From CAZEPJ01 sp964514105 (GTDB lineage: Bacteria > Desulfobacterota > Desulfocorpusculales > Desulfocorpusculum), in NCBI GenBank assembly GCA_964514105.1, contig CAZEPJ010000043.1, positions 1 through 40,610 on the forward strand: a DNA stretch of 40,610 bases, written 5' to 3'. Both the position numbers and the translations under genes were made by a program. Below, one piece after another: positions 1 through 8,653 of the stretch; within the stretch, counting starts at the first letter, position 1, and each line of letters starts with the position of its first letter. Under the pieces are notes generated by a model. That model ran no database searches. It had not been told where the DNA came from and saw only the letters and a program-made list of their open reading frames with translations.

Positions 1-86
1 CGTCCTGGCCCAGATTGACTTCCCGGGCCCCTTGATCTATTCTTCGGGATAGGCTTTCCTCGGCCGCAGCCAAGCACGACCCCAAC

Positions 87-180
87 GGAGAGATGCCCGA
101 GTCGGCTGAAGGGGCTCGCCTGCTAAGCGAGTGTAGGGCCTAAAACTCTACCCCGGGTTCGAATCCCGGTCTCTCCGCCA
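87..180 (+). tRNA. tRNA-Ser (GCU anticodon)
   Basis: The acceptor stem GGAGAGA (87-93) pairs with TCTCTCC (170-176), followed by discriminator G and an encoded CCA at 178-180. The anticodon stem CTCGC (115-119) pairs with GCGAG (127-131) and encloses loop CTGCTAA with anticodon GCT at 122-124, reading AGC/AGU serine codons. The T arm GGGTTCGAATCCC is intact. A long variable arm lies between the anticodon and T arms, as expected for a class II tRNA-Ser. A rho-independent terminator follows closely, so it is probably a single-gene transcript. Confidence 0.97.
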
Positions 181-192
181 GTGCATGCCGTG

Positions 193-220
193 ACCCACCT
201 GCGGGTGGGTTTTCTCTTTC
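193..220 (+). terminator. Rho-independent terminator after tRNA-Ser
   Basis: ACCCACC (193-199) pairs with GGTGGGT (204-210) around a four-base loop and is followed by a T-rich tract (TTTTCTCTTTC). It sits 13 bases after the tRNA CCA end. Confidence 0.85.
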
Positions 221-479
221 ATGCGCCTTGCATCGGCCGGACAGCACAAGCCCCAGCGGGCAGGCGGACGCTTCTGTTTCATTCGAACATGGCCTTGCGC
301 TTCAGTGGCCGGTTTCGACTCCCCACGGACCTGTCCGTGACTCGGAGGCCCCTTGGGGGCCCAGTTCTGGATCCGCCGGCATGCGGCATGCTATCTTGGG
401 GGGCGTTGGCTGCCCGGAAGGCTGAACCCCGCGCCGCGGCGGTCCGGCCCGGGTCTCGACACGGGAGCGCGGGAGGGGC
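221..479. other. Intergenic region without a supported gene
   Basis: Short open frames exist on both strands here but none has a ribosome-binding site or a recognisable protein. The only functional element seen is GGGAGGGGC at 471-479, just before the next start codon. Confidence 0.5.
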
Positions 480-1280
480 ATGGTCGTGAAAGGGGTCAGG
501 GAGAGCCTCACCATCCACACCCCCGAGCATGTGGGGCTCACCTTGCGGCTCGCGGGCCTGGGGACGCGATCCTCTGCCTTCGCCATCGATGTGGCGCTGC
601 GGTCTGTGGCCGTCCTGTTTCTCTTCGTGGGGGCGATGCTGCTCATACGTTGGCTCCCCGCCCTGGACCCCACGGGGTGGCTCAAGGACCTGTCGGGGAC
701 GTGGATCCTGGCCATCGCCTTCCTCGGGTACGGGATCCTGGATCTGGGGTACTTCATCCTCTTTGAGGGACTGTGGAGCGGACAGACCCCCGGCAAGCGG
801 CTCCAGGGGATCCGGGTCATTCGAACCGGCGGCCGGCCCATCGGCTGGTCCGAGTCCGCCATCCGCAACATCCTGCGCGCCGTGGACCTGCTCGGCGGCT
901 TCTACCCCATCGGCCTTCTGGTCATGTTTTTGAGCCCCAAAAGCCAGCGGCTGGGCGACTATGCGGCGGACACGGTGGTGGTCTTGGAGCGGACCATGGC
1001 CCTGCCCGCCGAACCCAGGGTCGACCAGGCCGCTGCGCCGGCCTCCATCCCGGACCTGGATCTCCATCTGGCCGCCATGCCCTCCCAGGACTACCGCCTC
1101 ATCCGGACCTTCCTGGATCGGCGCCCGGGCATGGACGCCTCCCACCGCAGCCAGATCGCCCGGAGTCTCGCCCATCGCCTCATGAAGGCCTGGGCCATCC
1201 CGCCCAGGGCCGATCTTCCCTACGAAGCCTTCCTGGAGACCGTGGCCCGCCAGTACGAACGACGCAAGCGGGCGCTCTGA
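480..1280 (+). CDS. RDD family membrane protein
   Basis: This 266-aa protein belongs to the RDD family of small integral membrane proteins, some of which are linked to ion or solute transport; the substrate cannot be told. The family landmarks are visible: an early GTRSSAFAID segment (about residues 28-37, conserved Arg and Asp) opening the first membrane helix (about 36-57), a second hydrophobic segment (about 74-97), the SGQTPGKRLQGIRV motif (100-113), a third hydrophobic stretch near 137-152, and the closing RLGDYAADTVVV (158-168). The last ~95 residues are a soluble tail of unknown role. The ATG follows GGGAGGGGC by a few bases. It stands alone, with about 200 bp to the next gene. Confidence 0.85.
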   Translation: MVVKGVRESLTIHTPEHVGLTLRLAGLGTRSSAFAIDVALRSVAVLFLFVGAMLLIRWLPALDPTGWLKDLSGTWILAIAFLGYGILDLGYFILFEGLWSGQTPGKRLQGIRVIRTGGRPIGWSESAIRNILRAVDLLGGFYPIGLLVMFLSPKSQRLGDYAADTVVVLERTMALPAEPRVDQAAAPASIPDLDLHLAAMPSQDYRLIRTFLDRRPGMDASHRSQIARSLAHRLMKAWAIPPRADLPYEAFLETVARQYERRKRAL

Positions 1281-1429
1281 GCCGGAGCAACGCCGCCAGC
1301 TTTGCATCTGGGCCATCTGATATCCTCCGGTCGCGGGGCCTTGGACACCCCCCCGGCGAGGTGGGGCCTCCCGCCTGCCCGAATGTCCCGCCATGCCAGG
1401 CCGATCCCCGCCCGCGGTTCCCCTGGGCA

Positions 1430-1458
1430 TTGACACCAACCCATTGATTTGGTAGGAG
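1430..1458 (+). promoter_or_regulatory. Possible sigma-70 promoter
   Basis: A perfect TTGACA at 1430-1435 is followed after 17 bases by TAGGAG (1453-1458), a weak -10 match. It lies just before the next gene and could serve it, though the leader would be short. Confidence 0.25.
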
Positions 1459-1481
1459 AGGGCAAAAAACAGGAGGCGCCC

Positions 1482-2696
1482 ATGGCAGGGGACAGCCCGA
1501 CCGATCAGTCACCCAAGCTCTCCATCCGCCTCATCGGCGTCCGACCGGGGACATCCCAGGACGCCATGGTCTCGGCGTTGCAGCGCCTGTACAAGGGAAA
1601 GGAGGCGGAAGAGATCCGCCGCGTCCTGTCCAGGCTGCCCCTCCTTCTCACTCGCTCGGCGGACGAGGCGCAGGCCCGGAAGATCCAGAAGTTCATCGAG
1701 GCCCAAGGGGGGATCGTCGAGATCGCCCCCGAAGCGCAGCCCACACGGCAGTCGGAGCCCCAGGTCGGGCCGGCCCCCGCGCCTGCGCTCGCCGAAAAGC
1801 CCGCCGGCGCAGCCTCCCCCGGACCCCTTCCTTCGGGAGTGACGGGCCGCCCCCCCGGCGTGGAGCGCAGGGTCAGACCCCGGGTCCACAGCGGCCTGGA
1901 GCTCCGCCCCATGGGGACCGGGGAAATCCTGGACCGGGCGTTCCGCCTGCTGCAGCAGAACTTCTGGCTCTTCTTCCTGATCCTTCTCATCCCGGAGGCG
2001 CTCTCCTTCCTCGTGGAACAGGGGGTGGCCCTGGTGGTCATCGGGGGGGTTTCCCAAGAGATGTCGGCTGCCGCCCTGGCGGGGGGCGGAATCTCCGCCC
2101 TGCTGGCCTTCGTCGTATTCATCATCATCTTCATCTGGGCCCAGGGTGCCATGATCCATGCCGTCTCCGAGACGTATCTGGGACACGATACCACCCTTCG
2201 AGCCTCGTACAGCGCCATGCGCCCTCGACTGGGGGGCCTCATGGGCACCATGATCCTCATGTGGTTTTTCGTGGGTCTCGGGGTCGTGCTTCTCGTCATC
2301 CCGGGGGTCATCCTTCTGGTCATGTGGCTCATGACGGACAAGGCGGTCGTGCTGGAAGGGAAAAAGGGCATGGGGGCCCTGGGGCGCAGCCGCGAGCTCA
2401 TGGCGGCCCGAACCGAGCCCGGTTTCTGGAATGGGCCCAAGGTCAAGGCCAGTGTCATCATCCTGGTCTGCGTGGTCGTTGCCATCGGCATCCACCTGAT
2501 CCTGCAGATCCCGGCCCTTGTCCTCAATGTGGCCATACCCGACAGCCTCCTGATGCACTTGATCAAACAGGCCCTGAGCGCCCTGGCCGGCGCCGCGGCC
2601 ACGGCGTACGCCTCCATCGCCATGATCCTGTTCTACTATGATATCCGCATCCGAAAGGAGGGCTTCGATCTGAAGATGATGGCGGAATACCTGTAG
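1482..2696 (+). CDS. Membrane protein with L7/L12-like N-terminal domain
   Basis: A 404-aa protein of unknown function in two parts. Residues about 15-80 (IRLIGV..., ending FIEAQGGIVEIAPE) resemble the C-terminal fold of ribosomal protein L7/L12, recurrently found as a small module in bacterial membrane proteins. A Pro/Ala-rich linker follows. From about residue 145 (LRPMGTGEILDRAFRLLQQNFWLFF) the sequence resembles membrane domains annotated near glycerophosphodiester phosphodiesterases and YciC-like proteins, with about five hydrophobic helices. The frame opens at 1449, but AGGAGG at 1471-1476 points to the ATG at 1482. It is the last intact gene before the decayed block. Confidence 0.75.
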   Translation: MAGDSPTDQSPKLSIRLIGVRPGTSQDAMVSALQRLYKGKEAEEIRRVLSRLPLLLTRSADEAQARKIQKFIEAQGGIVEIAPEAQPTRQSEPQVGPAPAPALAEKPAGAASPGPLPSGVTGRPPGVERRVRPRVHSGLELRPMGTGEILDRAFRLLQQNFWLFFLILLIPEALSFLVEQGVALVVIGGVSQEMSAAALAGGGISALLAFVVFIIIFIWAQGAMIHAVSETYLGHDTTLRASYSAMRPRLGGLMGTMILMWFFVGLGVVLLVIPGVILLVMWLMTDKAVVLEGKKGMGALGRSRELMAARTEPGFWNGPKVKASVIILVCVVVAIGIHLILQIPALVLNVAIPDSLLMHLIKQALSALAGAAATAYASIAMILFYYDIRIRKEGFDLKMMAEYL

Positions 2697-2747
2697 CCTG
2701 CCGCCGCAAAGATGCGCGCCTCACTCTGCTCAGGGAAGGCCTCCCGT

Positions 2748-4118
2748 TCATTGCCCTGGGGTCAGGATTCTTTCCACAGCCTGTTCCCGCGACTCGATGA
2801 GATGGATCTCCAGACCCGTCCGGACCCGCTCCGGGAGTGCGTCCAGGTCGACCTGGTTCTTTCGGGAAGGACGACGGCCTTGATGCGTGCCCTCTGAGCC
2901 CCCGGGAGCTTCTCTCCAAGAACGGATACGGGCAGGGTGCGCCCCGTGAGGGTCAATTCCACCGTGGCAACCACATCCCGTCGTGCTTCCCTGCCGGTGA
3001 AGAGGGACAGGAGGGCCATGGCGATGGCCAACCGGGCGGAGGGGCCATCCTTTGGGATTGCCCCAGCTGGGACATGGATATGGACGTCTTTGCCCTGAAT
3101 CGCGTCCTCGGGGATGGCGAATTGCCTGGCCTGGCTGCGGAGAAAGCTCAAGGCGGCCTGGGCCGATCTCCTCATGACTCCCCTCAGGGACCCCGTGAGC
3201 AGAAGCTCCCCCTTCCCCTTCATGGACGTGGCCTCCACGAAGACGATGTCTCCACCGAACTGAGTCCGGACCAGGCCAGTGACCACGCCTACCCGATCCC
3301 TTTCCTCGGCCACTTCTTGGTAGAATGGACCTGGGCCCAGGAACACGGCCACCTCCTCGGCGCCGACATCAATGGCCTGGCGCCGGCCGCCACGAATTCC
3401 CTGGCGATCTTAGGACAGACCGAGGCGAGTTGCCGCTGCAGATCCCTCAACCCCGCCTCCAGTGTAATCCGCAATGATCAACGGAAGGGCCTCGGCGGAA
3501 AGGCGGGGAGGGAAATCGACCAGGCCGTGGTCCTCCACGAGCCTCGGGAGCACGTGACGCGCCGCGATCTCGGCCTTCTCCTCGTCGGTGTAGCCCGAGA
3601 GCTCCAAGATCTCCATCCGATCCAGCAGAGGCGGGGCGATAGGGTCTGTCATGTTGGCCGTCAAGATGAACATGGCCTCCGGGAGGTCGAAGGGGACGTC
3701 CCTGTAGTGGTCCATAAACCGCCGGTCTTGATCCGGATCTAGCACCTCCAGGGGGGCGGATGCAGAATTCCCCTTGACCTCTTGGCCTAGTTTGTCCACC
3801 TCGTCCATCATGAAGACCGGGTCGATGCACCCCACCCGGCGGATCTCCTGGACGATCCTCCCGGGCATGGCCCCGGCGCACTTGCGACGATGCCCCCTGA
3901 TTTGGGCCTCGTCCCTGACACCGGCAGGGAGATCCGCACGAATCTCCTCCCCAGCGAGCGGGTGATGGATCGGGCCATGGACAGGAGGTAGTCGACGTAC
4001 GTGATGTCAATGGTGTACTGATTGGGAACGGGAAGCGCCCTTTCGAGGCGGTTTAGCTCCCTCAAGGCGATCTCCCGGGCAGCGGCCGGCGTGGCGGATG
4101 ACTCCACGGCGGTGACCT
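2748..4118 (-). pseudogene. lon: Decayed ATP-dependent protease La (Lon) remnant
   Basis: Fragments in several frames line up, in order, with Lon. They are REIALRELNRLERALP and TYVDYL (about 4075-4000), SITRSLGRRFVRISLP (about 3970), VRDEAQIRGHRR after a frameshift (about 3915), then the AAA+ segment VFMMDEVDKLG...DRMEILELSGYTDEEK (3410-3868). A further frameshift leads into LEAGLRDLQRQLASVCPKI, and another into the protease domain (FLGPGPFYQEVAEE, Ser in PKDGPSAR, Lys in LGEKL). A last shift restores the tail ending near 2748. The N-terminal substrate-binding domain is absent, and the stretch between TYVDYL and SITRSLG, which should carry Walker A, is deleted. It cannot make an active protease. 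Confidence 0.9.
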
Positions 4119-4255
4119 GACGGCGCCGGGACACGCTCAAGGACCGCGCATGGCCCAGGCGCCAACGTAGGCGTGGGTCACCACAGATCGGTGTTTGAGA
4201 CCCGTTGGGGGAAGCTTCGTCGAGGGGTCGCTGGGGGGCCAATGTACTGCGGCGC

Positions 4256-4784
4256 ATGAGGAGATTCTTTCCTCGGTCGGGTCGGAAAGCCCGGACGGTT
4301 CAGATCCGCAACCGCGCGTTGGAGACACTTGCCGAGGGCCCGGAGCGCTGTGGAAAGGCCGCCGGCGTCGCGCAGTCCGGGCACATCCCATATGCGCAGG
4401 AGTTGATCCGACAGGCCGTCGATGAGCATCCCAAGATCCTCCTCATCGGCGGAAGGGATGGATGCTCACGGGCGTTCACAGGATACGCCGTACGGTTCGC
4501 CGGAAGCATGAACTTCGAGATCGTGGCACTGAGCTGGCTGGGGCCGGGGGTGCAAGACGATCCCTCATCCGAAGGCGGACGGCGCGCGCCCCATCGAGAT
4601 CGCATCCGTTGGGGCATTTGGTCTCGAGCGGTTGCGGGAAGCGGCGGCCCACGAGGGAACCGCATGCCGACATGTGTCGGAAGGGGGTCGCCTGGAGGAG
4701 TGCATTGCGAGGACGTTGGCGCGAACACGTCGGGTGGAGTTCGTCCTCAAGGAGGGCCAAAGGATTCCGGATGGGAGGGGTTGA
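4256..4784 (+). pseudogene. Frameshifted alpha/beta nucleotide-binding-like protein (Usp-like?)
   Basis: The first half reads through RNRALETLAEG, HIPYAQELIRQAVDEHPKILLIGGRDG and YAVRFAGSMNFEIVALSWLGPG (about 4300-4560). After a frameshift near 4560-4590 the reading continues plausibly as IEIASVGAFGLERLREAAAHEG and LEECIARTLARTRRVEFVLKEG, ending at TGA 4782-4784. The beta-strand/helix pattern and phrases such as KILLIGG and FEIVAL are reminiscent of universal stress or related alpha/beta proteins, but no exact family is recognised. It lies between a lon remnant and a regulator remnant, and is judged a pseudogene from the frame change and decayed surroundings. Confidence 0.6.
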
Positions 4785-4909
4785 AGGTCGCCGTCCCGGT
4801 TCATTGCCTTTGGGCCGAGGCCGCCCCATGAGGAAGCGAACAACCAGGGAGGAGGGCGCAACGGCTGATGAAACGGGGGGGCGAAGAAACCATGGGGAAA
4901 GCTGGTTGG

Positions 4910-6243
4910 GTACGGGATGCTGACGGCTTGCTGCTGCGCCGGGGTCTTTTTGAATGAGGAGTGTGCAGGCGGCAGCCGGCGGGGCCGAGGCGTTGTCCCT
5001 CATGGAGAAGGAGAACTACCACCTGATCCTGACGGACTTGCCAATGTGGAAAAGGTCGACGGCATGGAAGTTCTCTCCCGGGCCAAGGAGCGGAGTCCGG
5101 ATGATGAAGTGATCATGCTCACAGGCCTCGCCACGGTCAACTCGGCCATAGAGCCCATGAAACGAGGGGCCTTCCATTACGTCCCCAAGCCGTACCGAAT
5201 CGAGGAGGTGCGAGGCCTCGTTGGGCAGGCCCTGAAGAAGAAGCGACTCAAGGAGGAGATCAAGGCCCTGAAACAGGACCTGAAGGTTCGGGCCGAGATG
5301 CCATTCATCATCGGGAAGGACCGAAAGATCCCGGAGCTCTTGGAGACCGTGCGTCGCATCGCCCCCACGGACTGCGACGTCCTGATCATGGGAGAGACCG
5401 GGACCGGCAAGGAACTCATCGCCCAGGCCATCCACCAGGCCAGCGGCAGGGCGGATGGGCGATTCGTGGCCTTCAGTTGATGGGCCTTTGCTGAGGACCT
5501 CCTGGCAAACGAGTTCTTCGGCCATGAAAAAGACGCCTTCACGGGGGCCAGGGCAGGCCTGTTTGAGGCCGCGGACGGAGGCACCGTCTTTCTGGACGAG
5601 ATCGGCGACATGCCCGCCTCCATGAAGGTCAAGCTCCCGGGCCTCATCCAGGAGAAGTCGATCATGCACGTGGGAGGGACTCGGTCGATCCCGGTGGATG
5701 TGCGCGTGGTGGCTGCGACCAACAAGGACCTCAAGAGGCTCGTGGCGGAACAGGGCTTCCGGGCGAATCTGTACTCCCGGCTCAATGTAGTGACGCTCGC
5801 GGTCCCGCCCCTGGCAGACCGCCCCGGTGATATCCCGCTGTTGGTCAGGCGCTTTCTGGAAAAGTACGAAGGAAACGGGGCAAGGTGATCCGGGGCATGA
5901 GCGACGAGATGATGGAGTGTCTCGTGAACTACACATTCCCCGGAAACGTGCGGGAGTTGGAGAACATCATGGATCGCGCCGTCAGCCTGGGCACGGCAGA
6001 AGTCCTGGATGTGCGCGATCTGCCCCAAGAGCTGTGCATGGGCCGGTTGCGCCTGATTCGGCACTGATCCGGGTTCCTGGCCATACTGGAGCAGAACGAG
6101 CGGACCTACATTGAATGGGTCCTCGCGCACACGGGTGGGAGAAGGACTCGGGCCGCCGAGATCCTTGGGATCGGCCGGGTCTCTCTGTGGAGGAAGATCA
6201 AGGCCTACGGGATGGAAGCACGACCCCGCAGTCCGTCCAACTG
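4910..6243 (+). pseudogene. Broken NtrC-type sigma-54 response regulator
   Basis: All parts of an NtrC-family regulator can be traced, in broken frames. The receiver is split (EALSLMEKENYHLILTDL near 5000, then frameshift to VDGMEVLSRAKE with LTGLATVNSAI and the KPY lysine). The AAA+ module has Walker A GETGTGKE (about 5392-5415), a nonsense TGA at 5478-5480 within what should read FVAFNCGAFAEDLL, then GAFTGA (about 5538), Walker B TVFLDEIGD, and a frameshift after EKYEGNGAR (5888). It resumes at GMSDEMMECLVNYTFPGNVRELENIMDRA. A stop at 6065-6067 precedes the Fis-type helix-turn-helix (RTRAAEILGIGRVSLWRKI) ending at 6243. The N-terminal acidic pocket is not intact. Confidence 0.9.
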
Positions 6244-6264
6244 ATCCGCATATCTCGTTTATTC

Positions 6265-6293
6265 TTGACGTCGGGCCACCTATTTGCTACGTT
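6265..6293 (+). promoter_or_regulatory. Candidate promoter upstream of the TauE1 cluster
   Basis: TTGACG (6265-6270), a 17-base spacer and TACGTT (6288-6293) form a modest sigma-70 match. The same bases also contain GGCCACCTATTTGC, which has the GG-N10-GC spacing of sigma-54 promoters with an acceptable TTTGCT -12 but a poor -24. Either reading places the start about 85 bases before the TauE1 ATG. Confidence 0.35.
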
Positions 6294-6380
6294 CACGCCG
6301 TCTCCCGAAGTGCGTCTGAGAGAAATGCGTAACGATGATAATGGGATGATGCCGTAAGGTATCCGCTGGAGAGTGGGAAG

Positions 6381-7331
6381 ATGGCGATGCCGCTCCTGTT
6401 CAGGACGGTCCCGGTGGTGGCTGTGGCGATGTTGCTCTGGTCGACTCCGAATCCCCTTTGGGCCTCGGGGGCTGGCCCCGTTCAACCCACGACGCCCTGG
6501 TGGGTCTGGCCGGTCATCCTTTTCTTCTTCTGCTTCGTCCTGGGGATCATCGCAGTCCTGGCCGGCGTCGGGGGCGGGGTTCTCTATGTGCCTTTGGTGA
6601 GCGGGTTCTTCCCGTTCCACCTGGACTTCGTCCGGGGCGCAGGGCTCATGGTGGCCCTGGCCGGGGCCCTGGCGGCCGGGCCTGGACTGCTGCGCCGCAA
6701 CCTGGCGAGCCTGCGGCTGGCCCTTCCGGTCGCGGTGATCGCATCGAGCTGCGCCATCGTGGGCGCCTTCATGGGCCTGGCCTTGCCCACCAATGTGGTG
6801 CAGATCTGCCTCGGGGGGACCATCGTCTTCATCGCCGTCCTGCTTCTGACGTCCAAAAACGTGGAACGCCCCGAGGTGAACAAGCAGGATGCCGTTGGGG
6901 CCGCCCTGGGGATGCAAGGCATGTACTGGGAGCAGTCCCGCGGAGAGGATGTGGCGTGGAAGACCCACCGCACCCTTCAGGGACTGCTGCTCTTCATCGT
7001 GATCGGCATCATGGCGGGGATGTTCGGCTTGGGCGCGGGCTGGGCCAACGTGCCCGTGCTCAACCTGCTCATGGGGGCCCCTCTCAAGGTGGCCGTGGGC
7101 ACCAGCAAGTTCCTCCTGTCCATCACGGACACCTCCGCCGCCTGGGTCTATCTGAACCAGGGATGCGTGATCCCCCTCATGGCGATTCCGTCCATCGTGG
7201 GGCTCATGCTGGGATCGTTCGTGGGGGTCCGCATCCTGGCGGTAGTCAAACCCAAGGTCATCCGGTACCTGGTCATCGGGGTCCTGTTTTTCGCCGGGGC
7301 CCGGGCCCTCTGGAAGGGACTGGGCCTGTAG
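6381..7331 (+). CDS. TauE/SafE family membrane transporter (TauE1)
   Basis: A 316-aa multi-helix protein of the TauE/SafE family, whose members are thought to export sulfite, sulfoacetate or other anions across the inner membrane. The two family half-repeats are recognisable by their glycine-rich helix starts: AVLAGVGGGVLYVPL (about 58-72) and AGMFGLGAGWANVPVLNLL (about 218-236). The first ~30 residues are hydrophobic and end in WASG, either a signal-like leader or first helix. A hydrophilic loop with NKQDAVGAAL and MYWEQSRGED separates the halves. GGAGAG lies 7 bases before the ATG. It heads a tightly spaced group (12, 27 and 20 bp gaps) with a small membrane protein, a stress protein and a kinase. 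It is clearly divergent from the other two TauE proteins here. Confidence 0.9.
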   Translation: MAMPLLFRTVPVVAVAMLLWSTPNPLWASGAGPVQPTTPWWVWPVILFFFCFVLGIIAVLAGVGGGVLYVPLVSGFFPFHLDFVRGAGLMVALAGALAAGPGLLRRNLASLRLALPVAVIASSCAIVGAFMGLALPTNVVQICLGGTIVFIAVLLLTSKNVERPEVNKQDAVGAALGMQGMYWEQSRGEDVAWKTHRTLQGLLLFIVIGIMAGMFGLGAGWANVPVLNLLMGAPLKVAVGTSKFLLSITDTSAAWVYLNQGCVIPLMAIPSIVGLMLGSFVGVRILAVVKPKVIRYLVIGVLFFAGARALWKGLGL

Positions 7332-7343
7332 GGAGGTGCATCC

Positions 7344-7760
7344 ATGGCGTCGTCGTCCAAGGCCCCCCGCGAACAGAACGTGTACGCCAACCTCCTCTTT
7401 TACGGGAGCTGGGCCGGGATCTTCCTCATGATCGTCACGTACGTGGTGTACGTGGCGGGCATCCTGGCGCCGTACGTCCCCCTGGAGGAGATCTCCGTGT
7501 ACTGGTCTATGCCGGTGGGACACTATATCCAGGAGGGCGACGTGCCCGTGGGGTGGGGATGGCTCTCCCTGCTGGGAAAGGGGGATTTCCTGAATTTCTT
7601 GGGCATCGTGCTGCTGGCGGGGCTGACCGTGGCCTGCTTTCTCACCCTCATCCCGGCGTACATCAAGCGGAAGGACTGGACCTTTGCGGCCATCGCAGCG
7701 GCGGAGGTACTGGTGCTTTGTCTCGCGGCCTCCGGTATCCTTGGTACAGGAGGGCACTGA
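7344..7760 (+). CDS. Small membrane protein, DUF1634-like
   Basis: This 138-aa protein has three predicted membrane helices: about residues 18-42 (LLFYGSWAGIFLMIVTYVVYV...), 79-105 (NFLGIVLLAGLTVACFLTLIPAY) and 112-132. Between the first two is a loop with YWSMPVGHYIQEGDVPVGWGWLS, probably outside the membrane. Size, topology and position right behind a TauE gene fit DUF1634-type proteins, which commonly accompany TauE/SafE transporters; assignment to that exact family is my inference. GGAGGTG precedes the ATG by 7 bases. A role as an accessory subunit of TauE1 is plausible. Confidence 0.7.
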   Translation: MASSSKAPREQNVYANLLFYGSWAGIFLMIVTYVVYVAGILAPYVPLEEISVYWSMPVGHYIQEGDVPVGWGWLSLLGKGDFLNFLGIVLLAGLTVACFLTLIPAYIKRKDWTFAAIAAAEVLVLCLAASGILGTGGH

Positions 7761-7787
7761 ATCCGGGAAAATGGGGAGGCAAGCGTC

Positions 7788-8633
7788 ATGAAGATCCTGG
7801 TCGCGGTGGACAAGAACCCCGAGTCCCAGAATGCCCTTCGATATGCCTGCCACCTGTTGGACCACTTCGACGCGGAGGTGGACGCGCTGCACGTGCGGCG
7901 GGATGCCGTCGACGTCACCCTCGAATCATTCGATGTCCCCTTCGTGAAGCGGAGCGACCCGGAGGAATGGTTTGGGGCCAGGGCGCGGGAGGTGGAAAGC
8001 CAGATCGTGGATGCCTGCCGGGTCTGCCTGGCGGGCAGGGTCCCGTGCGAGGCGAAGATCGTCGTCGGCGAGCCCACCGACGAGATCCTCCGAGCCGCCC
8101 GGGACGGCGGCTACGACATGATCGTGCTGGGATCTCGCGGGTTCTCCTCCCTGGCGGGATTCGTCCTGGGCTCGGTCCACACAAAGATCCTGCATCACGC
8201 GCCCCTTCCCGTCCTGATCGTCCACGAGGTGCGAGAGATCCGCCGCATTCTCGTGGCATACCGGGGGTCTCGCTGCGACCAGGCCGCACTGCGCTTCCTG
8301 GCCCCGCTGCTGGCCCGGAAGAAACCGGAGGTCACGGTCCTGCACGTGCAAGAGACCGCCCTGGAGGAGAGCGACGGCTTTGCCGAGGCGTGTCTGCTTC
8401 AGGGCCGGGAGACGCTGGCCGGGGCCGGCCTGCACCCGGTCGCCAAGGCGGCCCGGGGAGACTTCGCGGAGGAGGCCCTCAAGGAGGTCGTGACCGGGGA
8501 CTACGATCTCGTGGTCCTCGGAGCTTACGGCCATCAACGCCCCAAGTTCCTCAAGATCATCAGCGACGAGGCCATCAATCTCGTCAGCAAGACCATGCGT
8601 CCGGTCCTCGTCTATCGAGACAAGGGCGACTGA
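7788..8633 (+). CDS. Tandem-domain universal stress protein
   Basis: A 281-aa cytoplasmic protein made of two Usp domains (about 1-147 and 152-279). The first begins MKILVAVDKN, typical of the Usp first strand, and carries the full ATP-binding signature G-x2-G-x9-G-S in GSRGFSSLAGFVLGS (115-129). The second begins RRILVAYRGS and its matching segment GAYGHQRPKFLKIIS lacks the last glycine, so it probably does not bind ATP in the same way. Such two-domain proteins usually sense or buffer energy and stress states. Position between the TauE1 pair and a dCache kinase suggests it serves the same response. GGGAGGCAAG precedes the ATG. Confidence 0.93.
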   Translation: MKILVAVDKNPESQNALRYACHLLDHFDAEVDALHVRRDAVDVTLESFDVPFVKRSDPEEWFGARAREVESQIVDACRVCLAGRVPCEAKIVVGEPTDEILRAARDGGYDMIVLGSRGFSSLAGFVLGSVHTKILHHAPLPVLIVHEVREIRRILVAYRGSRCDQAALRFLAPLLARKKPEVTVLHVQETALEESDGFAEACLLQGRETLAGAGLHPVAKAARGDFAEEALKEVVTGDYDLVVLGAYGHQRPKFLKIISDEAINLVSKTMRPVLVYRDKGD

Positions 8634-8653
8634 GCCCGGAAGATCAGCCATCC

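Noticed and set aside
1..86. A promoter for tRNA-Ser around TTGATC (32-37).
   Set aside because: No convincing -10 hexamer lies at the right distance, so it is not listed as a feature.
2748..6243. Reading the broken frames as simple sequencing errors.
   Set aside because: Multiple frameshifts, a nonsense codon and a deletion of Walker A cluster here, while all neighbouring long genes are intact. Decay is the simpler account, although reads should confirm it.
6458..8653. Open frame running without a stop through TauE1, the DUF1634-like gene and the stress protein into HK1.
   Set aside because: Its translation is Arg/Gly/Pro-rich and domainless until the HK1 ATG at 8654. It is a GC-rich shadow of genes in other frames.
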